Source: Haemonchus contortus (lineage: Eukaryota; Nematoda; Chromadorea; Rhabditida; Trichostrongylidae). From it: a stretch of 64,000 bases of DNA. The stretch lies in the NCBI GenBank assembly GCA_000469685.2, contig LS997567.1:546001-610000 (forward strand), in the 5' to 3' direction. How positions within the stretch are numbered: the stretch's first letter is position 1; every line of letters begins with the position of its first letter. Both the position numbers and the translations under genes were made by a program. The notes below the pieces were generated by a model. The model had not been told where the DNA came from, did no database searches, and saw only the letters and a program-made list of their open reading frames with translations. Positions 49,601-63,470 of the stretch are shown here, in pieces.

Positions 49601-49690
49601 GGCGGCCAATGGCGCAGCGGGAGTGCGTGCGTCTCATGTTTGAACCCGACCTAGACTCCATGTGGGTTCAGATCCTCAGTCGTGCACAGC
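49601..49690 (+). repeat. tRNA-like sequence, probably a SINE head or tRNA pseudogene
   Basis: A-box-like TGGCGCAGCGG at 49609 and B-box-like GGTTCAGATCC about 50 bases later. I could not fold a full cloverleaf with matching acceptor stem, and no CCA-compatible 3' end is clear, so this is not called as a functional tRNA. Confidence 0.45.
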
Positions 49691-50157
49691 GATTGCGAAT
49701 GTTGAAACAACAGTGCTGGCAAGCAATGAGTGCTTCTCTGTGCTCATTTGGCCGGAGTTTAGTGTCAGTGCTGCACAGTTTCCGTGAAATGGGAATTTGA
49801 ACAAGCGAAAATTTGTACGCGATTTAAGGTAGTACAGCTAAACTTGATATACACAGTGAAACAGTATTTATCATGGCGTGGTCGTTTCGTTCTGCCAGCT
49901 ACATACCAACATGTGTCGACAAGCGTACTCCTGAATGGACTTGGCAGCAGCGAAGGCGATGGGCGAATAGAGATCGATGGTGAGGGGTCAATTAGCTCAA
50001 CGTCCGATTAGGAGGCCATTCATCCTTCTATTATCAGAATATCAGATCACATAATGGAAGTCTTAGTAAATGCAGTGCAATTCATTTTCGAGAAAGTGCA
50101 CTTCTGAAATAGCAAATTCTGGAAAAGTTGATCATTGAAATCACTGTTTTCAGGTGG

Positions 50158-50660
50158 AACTTTTTGAGCTGTATCATTAGGAATATCAAAATAACCATGA
50201 TTTCATGTTTCCAGATTCCAAATGTCTTTCAAAGCTCAGAATGAAGATTTCTATTGGAGTGGAAAGTTTAAGGTTATGCTATATCTACAGGAAGCACCTC
50301 AGGTGATGAACACTCACTCATTGACCTCCATGAAAATGATGCTGTAAAATTGAAGAAATTAAAAATTCGTGACATGACAGGGTTCCCCACAAGTAATCAT
50401 ACGGTCGTCATGCGAAATACGTGGCTGAAAGGAACAATAAAGGTCTAAAAACCTGATAATTTGATTTGCACCGCTGCTTTCAGCTGAAAAAGTTCAAATT
50501 ATGTCATGAAGGGTATCAAAACGATCATGGTTCTATGCCTTCCTCAATTATAGCACGATTCAGACCCTTTGAAAACTGGAAACGAAGTTTTCAGTTGAAG
50601 TGGAGGGTTTACGATGCTCTCATATCCGCAAGTAACACCCCAGGTGCTGAGAGACTCAAT
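50158..50660 (+). repeat. degenerate tandem duplication (unit about 325 bp)
   Basis: Two related blocks start near 50158 and 50482. Shared stretches include GTGGAAAGTTTAAGGTTATG against GTGGAGGGTTTACGATGCTC, and CACCTCAGGTGATGA against CACCCCAGGTGCTGA. A third, weaker relative may begin near 51800. No coding sense. Confidence 0.6.
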
Positions 50661-50808
50661 TTTCGTTTTTCCCGGTAAGGAAGGTAAAAATTTTGAGAAA
50701 ATCGGAAGATTATTATATATTTGGATTCTTCATGAGTAGAGCTTTCAGCTAATCACACTTTCAACTTGATCAGAGCATTTTAACAAAAGTTATGGCGATG
50801 CGACGGGT

Positions 50809-50830
50809 TGCGACGGATTAATCCGTCGCA
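50809..50830. repeat. perfect 22-bp palindrome
   Basis: Centred on GGATTAATCC with arms TGCGAC and GTCGCA. The symmetry continues imperfectly outward (CGACGGG against ACCGTCG). The function is unknown. Confidence 0.8.
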
Positions 50831-51399
50831 AACCGTCGGTTGAACAAAAATTAGGAGCAGTATTGTACGCCGCCGACGCCTATGCTGTCGAATGTTTCAG
50901 GGAACAGTTCTTTTCCATCACAACCACGGCGTGCAGCGGGCGATGCCTTCTCGTCTCGCTCAGTCCGGTGACGTCGTATTTGATCCCCTAGCTTGCATCA
51001 TCAGTTCTTTTATATACGCTTCCGATGCAAGCGTCCGTGCATTGGAAGTGCAGAACGCCATCTTAGTCCTTCTCCTTTTGGGCAGCCTGTTTTGGTCCTG
51101 TTTGGGCTCCCTTAAGTTCAGGGGAATGAGGCCCATTCATTTTACTGTTTTTGGCAATTGGATACCCAACGTAGCTTGCGAGGCCCTAACTATAACTGAC
51201 TTTATTGGAGGGGGGGGGGGAAAGGCTGTATTGACTCCGGTGCTAGCCTGGCGGTCCCCAAGTGGACGACGGGCTTTGTTTTGGAGGCGGCCCGAATCCC
51301 CTCCCAGATACTTACCAGTCACTCGTATGCGAGCTTTGGGCTGAGTCGATGACAAGGATACCAACTGCATCCGCAGACGAATGGGTGGATACACCTGCG

Positions 51400-54300
51400 A
51401 ATAACAGACGGTCTATCGACTAGCACATCAGAATCAAGGAGTCCAACCCTGAATCGTTCTGCGTCTCAGGCAAGTACTGGCGGCTTTTGATCGATTTACT
51501 CGATTTACTCGCCTATCCGCCACCTGGGGACGACCTACGTAGCCGCGTCGCTAACCGGCTGGGATCCTCCAGTGAAAGAGAACCCCCAGTGAAGGAGATC
51601 TGTTAGATTGGTCAAACACAGTGAAGAAATTTTCATGGCATCTATGGGAAAAAGTTGTCGCCTTTTCTTGTTATTGTCATAAAACCAAAGATTTTCTAGG
51701 ATTTCAACAGCACCATCGGCAGAATGAGCCCATAGAACTCAACCTAAAGTGAACTTGATTTTTTTTAAAATTCGGTTTGCTACATCTTACAGGATAACCA
51801 TTATTTTCAGAAACGGCATTTTCAATTATAATGCCAACTGTCGGTTTCCAGATCGCCTGTGAAATTGAGAATGGTCCTTCGCTGATTACTGCTTCAAATT
51901 ACTTTCACAATGACATTGCTTTAAATCAATACATGGCACTTACAAGAACCACACCTCTTCCTCATTCACAGATGAAGTGAGTCTAGCGAGCTACATATCA
52001 TCTTTGAAGTTCCGAAGGAGTAGCAGCAATTTGCCTGGGAGAAAACCTTGGAAGCATCTAAATGCCTTACGCATCTGGGACTCGAGAATGTGTAGAACAC
52101 CGAAAAATGTGCTCCATTCAGATCCCCCTTCACTTTTCAGCTGGTGTGGTTTACTCTCGACTTCACGCTGAATGACAACAACTCGGCGAAAGCGAGAGAA
52201 GTACGAAAGTTCGGCAATAATCTATTATGCAACACACTATGACAATTCCCTTTTATCCATTCGCAGCGCATGAGAGTGGATTATCCTGGCATAATTTTGT
52301 TCGTAAACAAATCCTACTCCGCATTCTGTTTTATGTCTCTTAGTCATATGCAATGTTTGTATTCATTTCATTGTTCGCTCGTACAGTATCTCAATTTATT
52401 GTTATTGCAATCACATAAAAAAGCGGCATCGGCTCCAAGCTCCACGAGAAGACTTCCCTCTTAACAACTCTTCTCTACTAGCAATTTATTATACGGTAGA
52501 TTATTGAACAAAATGGAGCACAAATGATGAGACAAATCTATGGGTATCTACGGCTCCCAAGCCGAAGAGGTTTTTAGGAATAGAACACTCAATTGGCCTA
52601 ACTGTTCGCCAGTTGTCGTTCTTATTCAAAAACTAGGTACATAATGCTATCACGCTATGCTATGTATCACGCTTGATGTAGACCAACTCCTAACTATTTG
52701 TCAGGTCAATGAACTTGAAACAGATCTGAAATCTGAATAAACTTTCATAACGTCGCTTGCCAGCTCGAAGGTAGCAGTAAGCTCAAGAACAGATTACAGG
52801 GCTCGATCTCCTGTTGGTCTTTCAGAGTTTCAATTAAGATACGTTGCATTTCGCCTATTTCCCCTGATGCGCTAATTTCGAGCACAACGCTTCGGGAACA
52901 CCTCATAGATTGCCCTATATTGCAATCATCTCAGGAATGGGAATTTCTGATTGCTGAAGTGGACATTCACCGGTGGCAAACTTCACGAGGAGATTGGAAA
53001 CGACAACCTAAATATTAACTGACTAAACTAGAATAAATAGCGTTTGCAAGCTTTCATGAATCTCTTTCTGAATGAAACTTGAACGTGTGAATTATTGTAA
53101 ATACAAAAAATGAGAAAAAGAGCTTTAGCAGAAGTAATCGATGACGGTAGTAATTTGCTGAATTACACTTGCCTCTTGCAAAGAGAACAATATGTCGACA
53201 TCTTTATGTCCAACCTTAACCTAAGCATTTCTCTTGCACTATTCATGCTTAGTCGAATCACGAGAAAGAAACTAGAAATACTGCAGCGAAAGTTAAGCAA
53301 ATGTTTCCGCAATAGGGTTGGGTTAAAATGAGAAGATGTTAGCAGGTCAATTACTAGACACAGAGGTCTGAGAGTTTCTGGTGAATGAATACACTAGTAT
53401 TCATGTATCGAAGGCAAAAGACAAATTCGACTATTGTTCGAAGTGTTGCATAATTTAGCATGCGAAGGCATGGTAAGCGGATCACCATACTTACAGTCGA
53501 CCAAGTGGAAACATGTGTAGAAACGTTTGAGGAATGGTATTTGGGAGGCGTCCCAGATCCTGTGGAATAGTACCTTATAGTGCTCGTAATTGAAAACGCA
53601 TCATGCTCACAATCACCTCCGAATTGCTAGAATGCATTGTCGAATCGAACAATGCTTACATCAACCTACATACAAATACCAGTTCACGGGTCACTCATCC
53701 AATGCTGGTCTATTGATGTACAAAAAAGTCCTCTGACCTTCCCTATTCCAGACCATGAACGTGGGCGACATACATACCTCCTTCCCAGGATCTGGAAGTG
53801 CAATTTAATGGACAACGAGCTTTTGAAACTGCAATTAGCCTAATGTGGTGAATAAATTCAATTTCTGACAGAAATGAAAGCGATTTCAAAAAGTGTTCCA
53901 ATGAAAGCGGCATTAACTGTTCCGACATACTGTACCCAAATATCAATTAACACACTTCTCTTCCCTCAAAAAGTGAGCACACGGAGAAATGCGCAGCAGT
54001 CTACGAAACTAGCAGAGCTCGTGATCCTTTCCTCTTTACCTCCCCACTTTCCCTCCCCATTTGTACTTCACTAAAGAAGAACGAAGATGACCTGAAGTAT
54101 ATTTGCTACTGCTTCAAAAGGGAGAGAATCGTATGTCGGCAGTGGAACTTTGAAGTTTTGCAAGCTCGAGTTGGAGTTTAAGTTCTAATTTCCAGAGGGA
54201 GCTTTCCCCTAGGAGTTCCTAAAATTTTTAGGTACTGAACATTTTGCTGCAGTATTTTAACGTGGAGAAAGCCGTAGAGATGAATGAGAAGGTATTGTTT

Positions 54301-54710
54301 CTTGTTTTTTATAATTGCACAGCAGTTACCGGGAATGATAGGAAGAAAACGAGAAATGGCGCATGATAGAAAACCATGCATATGGTTGCTACACTTACCC
54401 TTCGGTGAAAATCTGCAGGTCCTTGCAAGGTCTGATTGACTAACAAGGGGAAGGGTAAATAGGTTAACATGCTGCTCACTACGTGTACGTCTCTCAGAAA
54501 AATGATTGAATTCTACGAGAAGTCAAGAGAGTTCCCAAATTAGAAATCGTCGATAGGTTTGTTCAGTTTTTTTCGAATCGATCCATTGGTATACATTCAT
54601 GAATCGGTGAAAAAGTACTTTGAGTAGGGGGCACCTATCACAACGTTGGTTTATATGTTATTCTGTGATACACCAGGGACATGCAAGTTTTTAACTAAGC
54701 CTTTGGCTGG
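51400..54710. other. no gene recognised
   Basis: Short open frames on both strands. None shows a domain or paired splice signals I trust. Confidence 0.4.
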
Positions 54711-54722
54711 AAGTGGGGGCGG

Positions 54723-54962
54723 TACGAAGGTGCGTCCGAGGGTGCGCGCGGCAAATTGCGCGGCGAAGTTCGTGGCGATTTGTGCGACTGCGGCGCCAAT
54801 TTTCAGGGCATAAACTCGAAGTAGTGTAGTTTAGTAGGGTCAGGTGATCCTCCCAATCCACTCTATTTCAAATTTAGGCCCAAATGATAGGCGCCAAATC
54901 GTTCAAATCACTACAACTTCGCCGCGCAATTTGCCGCGCGCATCCTCGGACGCACGTTCGTA
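54723..54962. repeat. foldback repeat (GCGGCAAAT family), copy 2
   Basis: The arms 54723-54810 and 54877-54962 are inverse, sharing GCGCGCGGCAAATTGCGCGG. The spacer is about 66 bp. The loop-side ends (GGCGCCAATTTT and AAATGATAGGCGCC) match the copy at 17618-17855. Confidence 0.8.
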
Positions 54963-55863
54963 CACATACCCGAGCCAGCAACTCTGAGGCCTTAAGGATT
55001 ACGATATTATACGCAGGTAATGTTGTGCCTGCCCCGTGGAGTAATATTGAAATAGTTATTATGCGTCCAAAAGAGGATGTTTTATAGAGTGCTGAGGCCC
55101 CGGAAGTTCTACTGGCCAACTGGTAATTGGTCAGTGCCACCAGAGAAAACCTAAATCAACATAGAGAAATTTCATCGGCCTAGAATAGCTTGCATGTTCA
55201 TTTGAATGTCGAATTTGAGGAACTTGTAAGTCTACAGCATATCTTTCCCTCGTTTTTTCGCAGTTTCACTTTTTACTTTTTATGTTCGCGCCCCTCCTCT
55301 TTTCCCTCACTGTTATTCACTTTGTCAGTCTTTGCAGTAATTGTTGCCAATCTCGTGGATGGTAAATGAGGAATAAAAATGAACTCTTGCTCCCTTCATT
55401 CCATGAACTGCAAACATAGCTGTCGAGGATCTATTTCCTCTCTTCCTGTGAGGGGTAGTGAAGAAGTCATGAATCCGTTTTCGTCCTAGAGCTCCCCGGA
55501 AATTTAGAGGTTTCTCTTATTTAGATTGCCGAGTTGGAATGTCTAGTACATTTTGAACGTTTGCTGAGATGGGGTTGCCTTCGCGCAATTGCGGAATTTG
55601 CTGTATATGCCGAGGCATTGTCATGGCCGTCCCCTATCTGATCTGTTACATCGTTCCACCATTTCTTCGGAAGTCTAATTGTATTTTCCACGCGTATCAA
55701 AATTCAGATACATTCCACTGGCATCTCGTGCATCCTCAGGATTCACTGGCAAGGTACCAACCACGGCAACAATCATTCTTTCGCCACAGCTCTTCTGTCT
55801 CGCTTTCGCGATTAGGTTTCATCTACCACAGTTCGCTGATTCCGCGCATTACACCAGACACTT

Positions 55864-56034
55864 CGGCTCAACACTCTTCCAGCTGCCCAGATTCTTAAGC
55901 TTCCCTTTATTTGGTTCAAGGAGTCATGGCACTGCACTCGCTTCATATCGCAAATTTCTTTAGCTCAATACTCTTCCAATTGCTCAGGTTTTGAAGCTTC
56001 CCGTTGTTTAATTCGAAGAAACATGGTGATGCAC
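55864..56034 (+). repeat. tandem duplication, 98-bp period
   Basis: Two units (from 55864 and 55962) share GCTCAACACTCTTCCAGCTG against GCTCAATACTCTTCCAATTG and end in GGTGATGCAC-like sequence. They are diverged. Confidence 0.7.
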
Positions 56035-56119
56035 TACCTGAGTGAGTAATGGTTCTGAAGTCAGGCACGTTTACAGCACGTCAGCAAAAGTTATGCCGAT
56101 GCGACTGTTTGCGTGGTAT

Positions 56120-56547
56120 TTATCCTTCAATCGCATAGCTTCCGAAATGATTTGACAACTGATATGGATGGGAATGGGACTCGACTAAAATCTCTTTTGA
56201 CTCAGTAACATGCACGGTAGGTAATATCCCATGGAGTTTATAGCGTAATCTGCTTCGTAACCTTCTGAACAGAGGATAAATGATCTTGGAACGGTTCGAT
56301 GCTACTTGAGATCCAGCTGAGTTTGGATAATTGTTGTCGTCCCATGGATTTTTTGTGAGTTGAGAAGCCAGGGCAAGGACAATACCTTGTTTGAATCGAC
56401 ACATTTCAGAAGTTAGCCCCTCATCTTTTGCCTCCGATAGGGAACATAATACCTTCTCGAAGTGTTCTTGGCTCATGCTATAGCGGCTAGAACTGGACCG
56501 AGCAATTGGAATGGCAGCAACGAAATATGAAGTAGAACAACAGCCCT
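56120..56547 (-). CDS. unrecognised open stretch, candidate exon
   Basis: I do not recognise this. From an acceptor-like GATTTAG at 56548-56554 the minus strand is open for about 141 codons to a stop at 56120, the longest unexplained frame in the right third of the window. It contains a serine-rich start (ARSSSSRYSMSQEHFEKVL), an acidic/helical part, and a basic stretch (YPLFRRLRSRLRYKLHG). No partner exon was identified, and methionine 56476 could equally be a start. It could be a terminal exon of an unknown gene, a repeat-derived frame, or chance. Confidence 0.3.
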
Positions 56548-56559
56548 CTAAATCCTACG

Positions 56560-58660
56560 AGTCATGTGTTCTTTTTAAAGTTATTGGTGAACTATGACTA
56601 AGCCATCCAAGCATTCACCCTCTTGGTCGCCTTGTCTTTGAGAGAGGTTTTCCCCGCAAAATTGGTAACTAGTTGTCTGATACACTTTCAGGGGGAAACC
56701 TGTTCGCTCACTACTTCGATGCTTTAATCCATCAAATCTTTTCCCCTTTTGTTTCTGATGAGCAATACAAGCCGAATAGTACCCATACTCCAGCAAAACA
56801 TCACGAGTTTGATTAGATTTTTCACAGTAATTGGAAGTGGAACATTATATTGACTTATCATAAAGGTATGACGACGAGTGGCACCTTGCAACTTTAAAAC
56901 TAAATTGCGCTTTGATTTCCAGTCTCATACAGCGTATAATATTCTAGTGACAAATAATCACTTGATAGGGAACCTCAACAACTTCTCCCCTTCTCCGGGA
57001 GGAATACACAAAAAGATCAAAAGTTTAGTTGACATCCGCGGGCCTTCTAACTTTTATTGTAGACAAGCTTGATTTTGTTTGGACCCGGAATCGTAGTATT
57101 ACATCTTGAGAGAGTACCAATGATTTATTTGAAGTAGGTGGTTTCCTATAACATTTGTGCAGGTAAAGTATGCATTCGAATTTGTCCGCCTGAGAAACGA
57201 CTTCGCTGGCGTGGCACATCTGGAAAGAGTGGTCCTTGTTAAGTGACTTACATATAATCCTCCTACCTATCATGTCTCAACCTCCTTGAGGACTGAAAGG
57301 ACTCTCAAGGTCAACCTTTGCATGATGCTTTAGCGTATCAACGCGGGTCTCTCGCAACGATTATGGAAAGTTTTTCATTTTGTTTGGATTAGTTCCATGA
57401 TTTTTGATAATTTGGGTCTTTTGTCAGGCACAGACATAGGGACACGGTGGTAAAATTTGAATGAAGGGGAGTTATCCTCTGATGGAATTGATCTTTAATG
57501 TCATCGTCTTCAATTTCTTCTATTATTCGGACTCACAGCCACAGATACAAGTGGCACACATTGACGGCCGATCTTTGTACTCCATGTGCTTAGTTTGGGT
57601 GTCATGCAAAAAGGCAGCTGCTCACCACTGCGGTGACCCTCATCCTTTGAATAAAGTCAAAGGGATGTATTGATAGAAATTAAGGGACCCAAGCAGCTTC
57701 ATCGTGTAAAAGGTTGCAAATAGAGCAGAAATGTCAAGAATAAATTTGTCACATGCAGAGCTGCCAGTGAAGGGCAATTTGGAAAAGCACTTTAAATATT
57801 CTGTCCACATGTTGTCACATTTTTCAGGAATGCCACTATCGGCAGTTTCGCTCCATTATCTCATTGTGAGGTTCAAATACGGCTTCAAAGCAACGAGATA
57901 ATCAATTTGAAGTATTTTTGAAGCCCATAGATCAATCAAACAGAATCAAAACGAAACATCGAAAGCATTCATATCCTCACCGATTACTTTGTGATAGGTT
58001 GTAATAGACTCGAATCGTTATACTTTTGGAGTCCTTCGCTCAGCACGAGGGCTCACCAAACCCACAAAAGCTCCCTACTAAGTTGGGCAAATGAAGCAGT
58101 TAAAACCAGATCACATCATGAGCGGCAGAGGTGATCGTCATACATAATTTGACGCTTATGCATTTTCTTCATCATCGTTATTTGAAATGAGTTAAAAGCT
58201 TTGTGGATCCTTCCGCAAGCTGCGGTCTCACTTTATCTACCGTCATATATTTCCCGCGAAACGATTTTTCGAACGAGCATACGAGAGCCTAGTTCTAAGT
58301 GATCTTGCTAAAATTTCATATGAGTACATCTGTGTTCATTATACGTACAATTCCAATATCCAAGTCAAAGGGCATACAAGTAAGCGCTAATCATTAAGGG
58401 CTACTTAGAAGAAATCCAGTTCGACAGTGATGAACGTTTCCAGGAATCATGTCAAATGTCACTAGAAACTTCATCAAGTAAATGAACATGTGCTACGAAG
58501 GACGAGGCAGTCATATGTTATACGTTTTGGTTTATGGCTTGACTTCATATTTCTCATTCATTGCTGTAGTTGTTGCTTGCTTGTAGTTGGCCCAATAACA
58601 TGTTTTTTTTGTTAATGGCATTACTGTAACAGCAAGCTAAAGATAAAGAATTAAGTCTTG
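56560..58660. other. no gene recognised
   Basis: Contains two short minus-strand frames (56581-56796, 57025-57273) without recognisable domains. Confidence 0.4.
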
Positions 58661-58666
58661 GAGCGT

Positions 58667-58940
58667 CAATCAATCCCGTCTGATTGATGCACCAACTCAT
58701 TCGACTTCCATTCAGGATCCTAGTGGCGTATTGAATGCATATGTGGGCTGTATAATGACTTGCGATGACCGGCCGATATACAAGTCAAGGTTTCTACCCT
58801 CTCAAGCAAGTGTGGTGTCTACTAACCCTCACAGAAGGATGAAGGGTTTGGTCGCCTTAGGCGAGCATCGATCCGAAAATCGAACCCGTGACCATTCGTC
58901 TCTGATAGTGCGCAACTCGCCAATACACCATCTCTGTCCA
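58667..58940 (-). repeat. tRNA-derived SINE, copy 4
   Basis: About 274 bp, matching the copy at 30539-30813. The head on the minus strand retains a B-box-like GGTTCGATTTTC, while the A box is decayed. All four full copies face the same way. Confidence 0.75.
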
Positions 58941-58944
58941 TAAC

Positions 58945-61900
58945 AGTAATATATGGTGAGGAATTTGAGCGAAGATTACCTCCAGTCCATCATTAGCTCA
59001 GAGCTGGCAAATAATATAACGAAGTATGACCAAGGAGGACTAAAGTGGCCGTGAATAGTATATGCGTCACAAGTCTACGGAACACACGCTTACGCTCCCT
59101 TGGCTTATACGTGAGGCTTAGAATGGTCTCCGTTATTCACCAGCTGTCCCTGGTAATGGGAAGAGCAAGTGTTCCTTTTTTGAACTAGATTGTTTTTGAT
59201 AGAGTTTTATGATTTATATACCAGATCTGGCAAACTCTTCTCAAATCCTGCAGATATTTACTGCGGATGTTCAAGCTTCTATTAATTCACAGCAACAATG
59301 AAGGAAAGATGACAAGAGCATGGTTGGCGCTTTTTGACCGGTGGGCGATTGAACAGGTCAGAGTGAGTGACCCCACCCCGATTCAGTCTTTTCACTAGTT
59401 TACTATAGGCGTTTTTGAACAAAATGATTAAATGTATGCCTATATGCCTAATTAGCTGTCGGAAGATATGTGACTCTCGATATGATCATCCACAGATTAT
59501 GAATGAGCATCTCTCAAAGCATGATCTGAACAAGTAGTTGTATTATGAAAAAGAAATTAATTGGGATCAACAACTGAGGACAACTTGGAAAGAGAGATGA
59601 ATGAAGGAATGTGACTCCAACTGAAAACTGCTACTCAGTGGTATTGAAAAATATCTTCTCGTATCTTACCATACCTGTATGCTCGGAGTTCCCGCCAAGC
59701 AGGTCGACTTCGGCTGATCTCGATTTCACATCCTCGAACACTTACTTACCCTTTCCTTCATCAAAGGTAGTTTTGATTATAGGCGGATGCACAACAGACT
59801 TGCTCAACGTCATTTTCCTTCTATCTAATATATCTCTGAATCTAACTAGTTCCGAGAACCGAGCTGTCAACGTTTCTTAATAACGTTGAGGGCTCACACT
59901 TTGACGCAAGTTCATACAGCTGTGGTTGCTTTCATGGTCCGCTAGCATTACTGCTCAATGGATTCCTTAGCGCAATATTACTTGCAGTTTGCTTTTATAC
60001 ATAGTCTTTATAATTAAAATATCCATCGCTTTTTTCTATAATTAGTATTTTGCTTGTTTCTGCAACTCTTCGTTCCGCCTACTCTCTCCCACACATTCAA
60101 AAAGTTTTCAGCTAAGGAATTTTTCAGTAACAAAAAAAGTGAGAGATCTGCAATTCTGCTAGCCATTCTGGCCCAATGCTCGATTTTGGTACCGCAAATG
60201 GTAGACGAAGCTAGGTACGCTTCTCAGTCGAATTCAAAGGAACTATCTAACAGCAGCCGTGTTCTTAGAAGCCATTGGAAGAATTGGGTGAAGTCTGGGT
60301 AAACAACTGTAGGCAATGGAGTAGTAGCGAAAGCTACTCGATAAGCTGTTCTCGAAATGCCTTCAGTTTCGAAATGTTACCTAGTCATCTTCACACCGTA
60401 AGACCACGTTCATCAACATAATTGTTCTCGTTAATGTGGAGTAACCCGTATTCAAGGAAGGTGATTCTTTCCATAGAGCTTCTTGTTGCTTGTACACTGC
60501 CTCATGTTGTTTCAGTTTCTGCTGCATCTAATGAAAGGAACAGATGCTTTCGTGGTTATTCTGGGAGCCGGAAAACACCTTGAACAAAAAGGTTTTGTCA
60601 TAGAGAGAACACACCACTGCCAAAACTGCACCTTCAATAATTGCCCAGTTTCAAACTCACTTTTGTTCTGGTCTGCCTGTTTATATGCACTTGTCCTCAA
60701 ACGTTCATGGAGTGTACTTGATGTTGAGCATAGACGGAGTTAGCAGTGTCTCGTGTCCCTCCTATGCTCTTCTCTGATGCTTTATGATCTCTTCGAACAT
60801 CTATGCTCCCATTTCTGAATTCTAAGAGATTTGTGAGGTGTCAACTAATTATATTTTTCTTGAGTTAGCTCATGTAATCAATATGGATGTCATTCACTAC
60901 CCTTTAGAATGTTGGTTTTTCGAAGTAGGGTACCAAATAAGAGATAGATTTCACTGAGCCAACTTTCCAGCAGTTAGCTGCCACTCATTGTAACTACAAA
61001 CTGCCAAAACTGTCTGACGAAATGACGAACGTTTTAGCTTCCAATTTTATACATGTGCAGTATCAGTGCCTATAATACCAGATGATCTGATATCACTCAA
61101 CATCAAGTATATTATTATACATTCTTCGGCAAAAATGGCCAAGTGGTAGGTTGATCTAACATGCTTAAATAGGAGGGTGATGCGAAATTTATGAGATAAA
61201 TTAAGATGCACCGTATCTGTTTTTCTATGAAAATCTTTGCAGCCCTCGAAGTATCACCACATTCTAGTACAACCCTAGAACTAGAACAGGTGAACTTCAG
61301 GTCCCTTTCCCACCCTATCTGTTTCCCTAACCCCGTTCTGACTATCACTTTCCTAGGCACCTCAAATAGTCAAATAGTCCTTAAAATGGAGTTGCCACTG
61401 TTGGCGACCTCAAAAATACTGTGAAGAGCTTCTTTGAATGAAAGTCAGTACTCTCTTTTTGGAATAAGAGTTAGACGAATAACCTCAAAAGATTGGCGAT
61501 TTATGGACAAAACTTCAGTCTCGGGAGGGACTCTCCGTCTTGTGTACTTACATTACGGGCACCGTGCTCTATCCCTTAAACTACCGGAACCCCGTTTGCC
61601 TTCGCCCTCTTAATTGCTTGTATGTCATAGCCTATCAGCACTCACAAGTTCAAGGTGTTGAGCAGGTCGGCCAGTATCAGCGCAATCTCAGCGAGATCTC
61701 GGTAGTGTAGCGATAGAGCATGGTATCTGGAAGCATGAGTACAATTTCCAGTCCCTTCCGAAACTGAATTTTTGTCTAGAAATCGCCAAGCTCACAAGAC
61801 TTTCGGAACACGTACTAGGGCGGAATAGGCAGCTAACAAGACATCGAACCGAAAAAAGTCGAACAACCGTTCGCTGGATGAATGTCATAGATAATTATGA

Positions 61901-62930
61901 TGATTATATATTTCAATAAATGAGAATTTGAGTAAATTGAAATGTTTCAAAACGTGCATCCTAGTGTCTTGAGACTTTTGAATCAACCACAAGGCAAAGA
62001 CAAATTTGAATACTAGGTAAATTTTGGGTTGTTCCTTGTTAAAACGCCGATGTGATGGACTGGTGGAGAGAAAAAAGCTTGTGAGGGCTTCCTTCGTACT
62101 TCTAGAACGTTACTACTTATGACACATTGGTAATGCTTCGCTGTTTTGCGGTAGATAACGGCTGGTCTCCTCCTAATCCGTTGATCGAAATTCTGCTCAG
62201 AAAAAGAAGTGACCTTTCTAAGAAATAGCTCATTAATACTGTCTTTTCCGTGAAGCTCGCCGTCGCAGTCACGCAGATAGGCGCTCTACTTCCTTCGAAG
62301 GTCGTGAAGCCATCAGATAGGATTCGTCAGTTTTGATTTTTTTTATTTACTCAAGCTCACCATTGAAACATTCGATCTCGATTCCATATTTTCTCTAACA
62401 CCCCTTTTCGGTCCAAAAATTATACGCGTCCTTGTTTGCATGGTAACCACGAGCAAGGTTTCGAAGAACTATTGATCAAAAACTTTTCTCTGACTTCGAT
62501 ATGATGCTTCATTTTGGAAGGTTCGAGAGGGAGCGGTGACACGTCGCACTGCAAACGCCACGCTGCGGAATCATTTCTTAGACAAAGATGCTGCAATCTC
62601 AGCGAGACGATGTAGAGATGTGCGCAGTCGAATTAATCAAAGAAAAGCTCTCGAAGTGACATGGACACGAAAAAGTGAATTAGGCTACGTTGAGAGTATT
62701 AGCTCAGGGGAACGGGGGAATGATCAGGGGATTGGACAGATAGTGCATGGGCATCCGTAAAAGACATAAAGATTGCTGAAGAAAGCTTTGGTTAGACAAA
62801 AAATATAGGAACACCGATGTTATGCTGCAGGACTGAAGGAGGAGCATGCGCGGAATAGACGATCTTAATCTGAAAAACGTGAAAAGCGATCTTGTTCTAG
62901 GAACGCGCGACCTCTTACCCACTAAAATTA
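58945..62930. other. no gene recognised
   Basis: Open frames at 59611-59880, 60054-60302 and 60483-60743 (plus) and 61115-61360 (minus) could be exons by length, but none shows a family motif and I cannot join any two. Left uncalled. Confidence 0.35.
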
Positions 62931-62932
62931 TA

Positions 62933-63470
62933 TTAGGTTGATGCATAATTATTGTCAACAATTTTTTTGGAAAAAACGGTAAAAATGTTTAACGAAGACA
63001 TGTTCAAATAATTACCCCGAAGCGTAATCACCATCTATGTCAAGCACTGCTCCCCTTGCTATTCAGTCGGGCGATTCTAATGTTTTGATTCTTGAAGACA
63101 ATCCACCCTCTGAGTTCGGCCAACAAGTCACTAGCTTCGTCGTGAGTTTTGTTAGCTAACCAACTTTTTCAATGAACGATTAATAGTCCAGAGGATGTTC
63201 TGCGGGACATATGGCGGGTCCAGGAGCAGTTCTCATCCATTACTTGGCTTTGCCTTATTGCTCCATCGCCGAAAAGTTTTTTGACATCGCAAAATGTCTT
63301 TGCCACCTTCCAAATTTTCTCGAAATAGTAAAGCATGATGTGGCGGGAATGAATCTTTTAAAGCTTTCTATTTAGGACCGGGAAGAGTACTCTAATGAAA
63401 ATCGTGGATCCAGTTTTTAAATGTTATTGAGAAAAATAAGACACGAAAAATCCGCTATACATCAACCCAA
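62933..63470. mobile_element. mariner-type element remnant, copy 2
   Basis: Left end TTAGGTTGATGCATAATTAT after TA; right end CATCAACCCAA before TA. Shares its ends with 11308-11930. The interior holds no intact transposase. Confidence 0.6.

Noticed and set aside
50892..51344. 150-codon plus-strand frame with hydrophobic stretches
   Set aside because: Contains a poly-G run, overlaps an equally open frame on the other strand, and shows no domain. Probably repeat-derived.
59611..60743. Three plus-strand frames as exons of one gene
   Set aside because: I could not find compatible splice sites joining them and none shows a recognisable domain. A passing resemblance of IIGGC to Sec1-family motifs was too weak.
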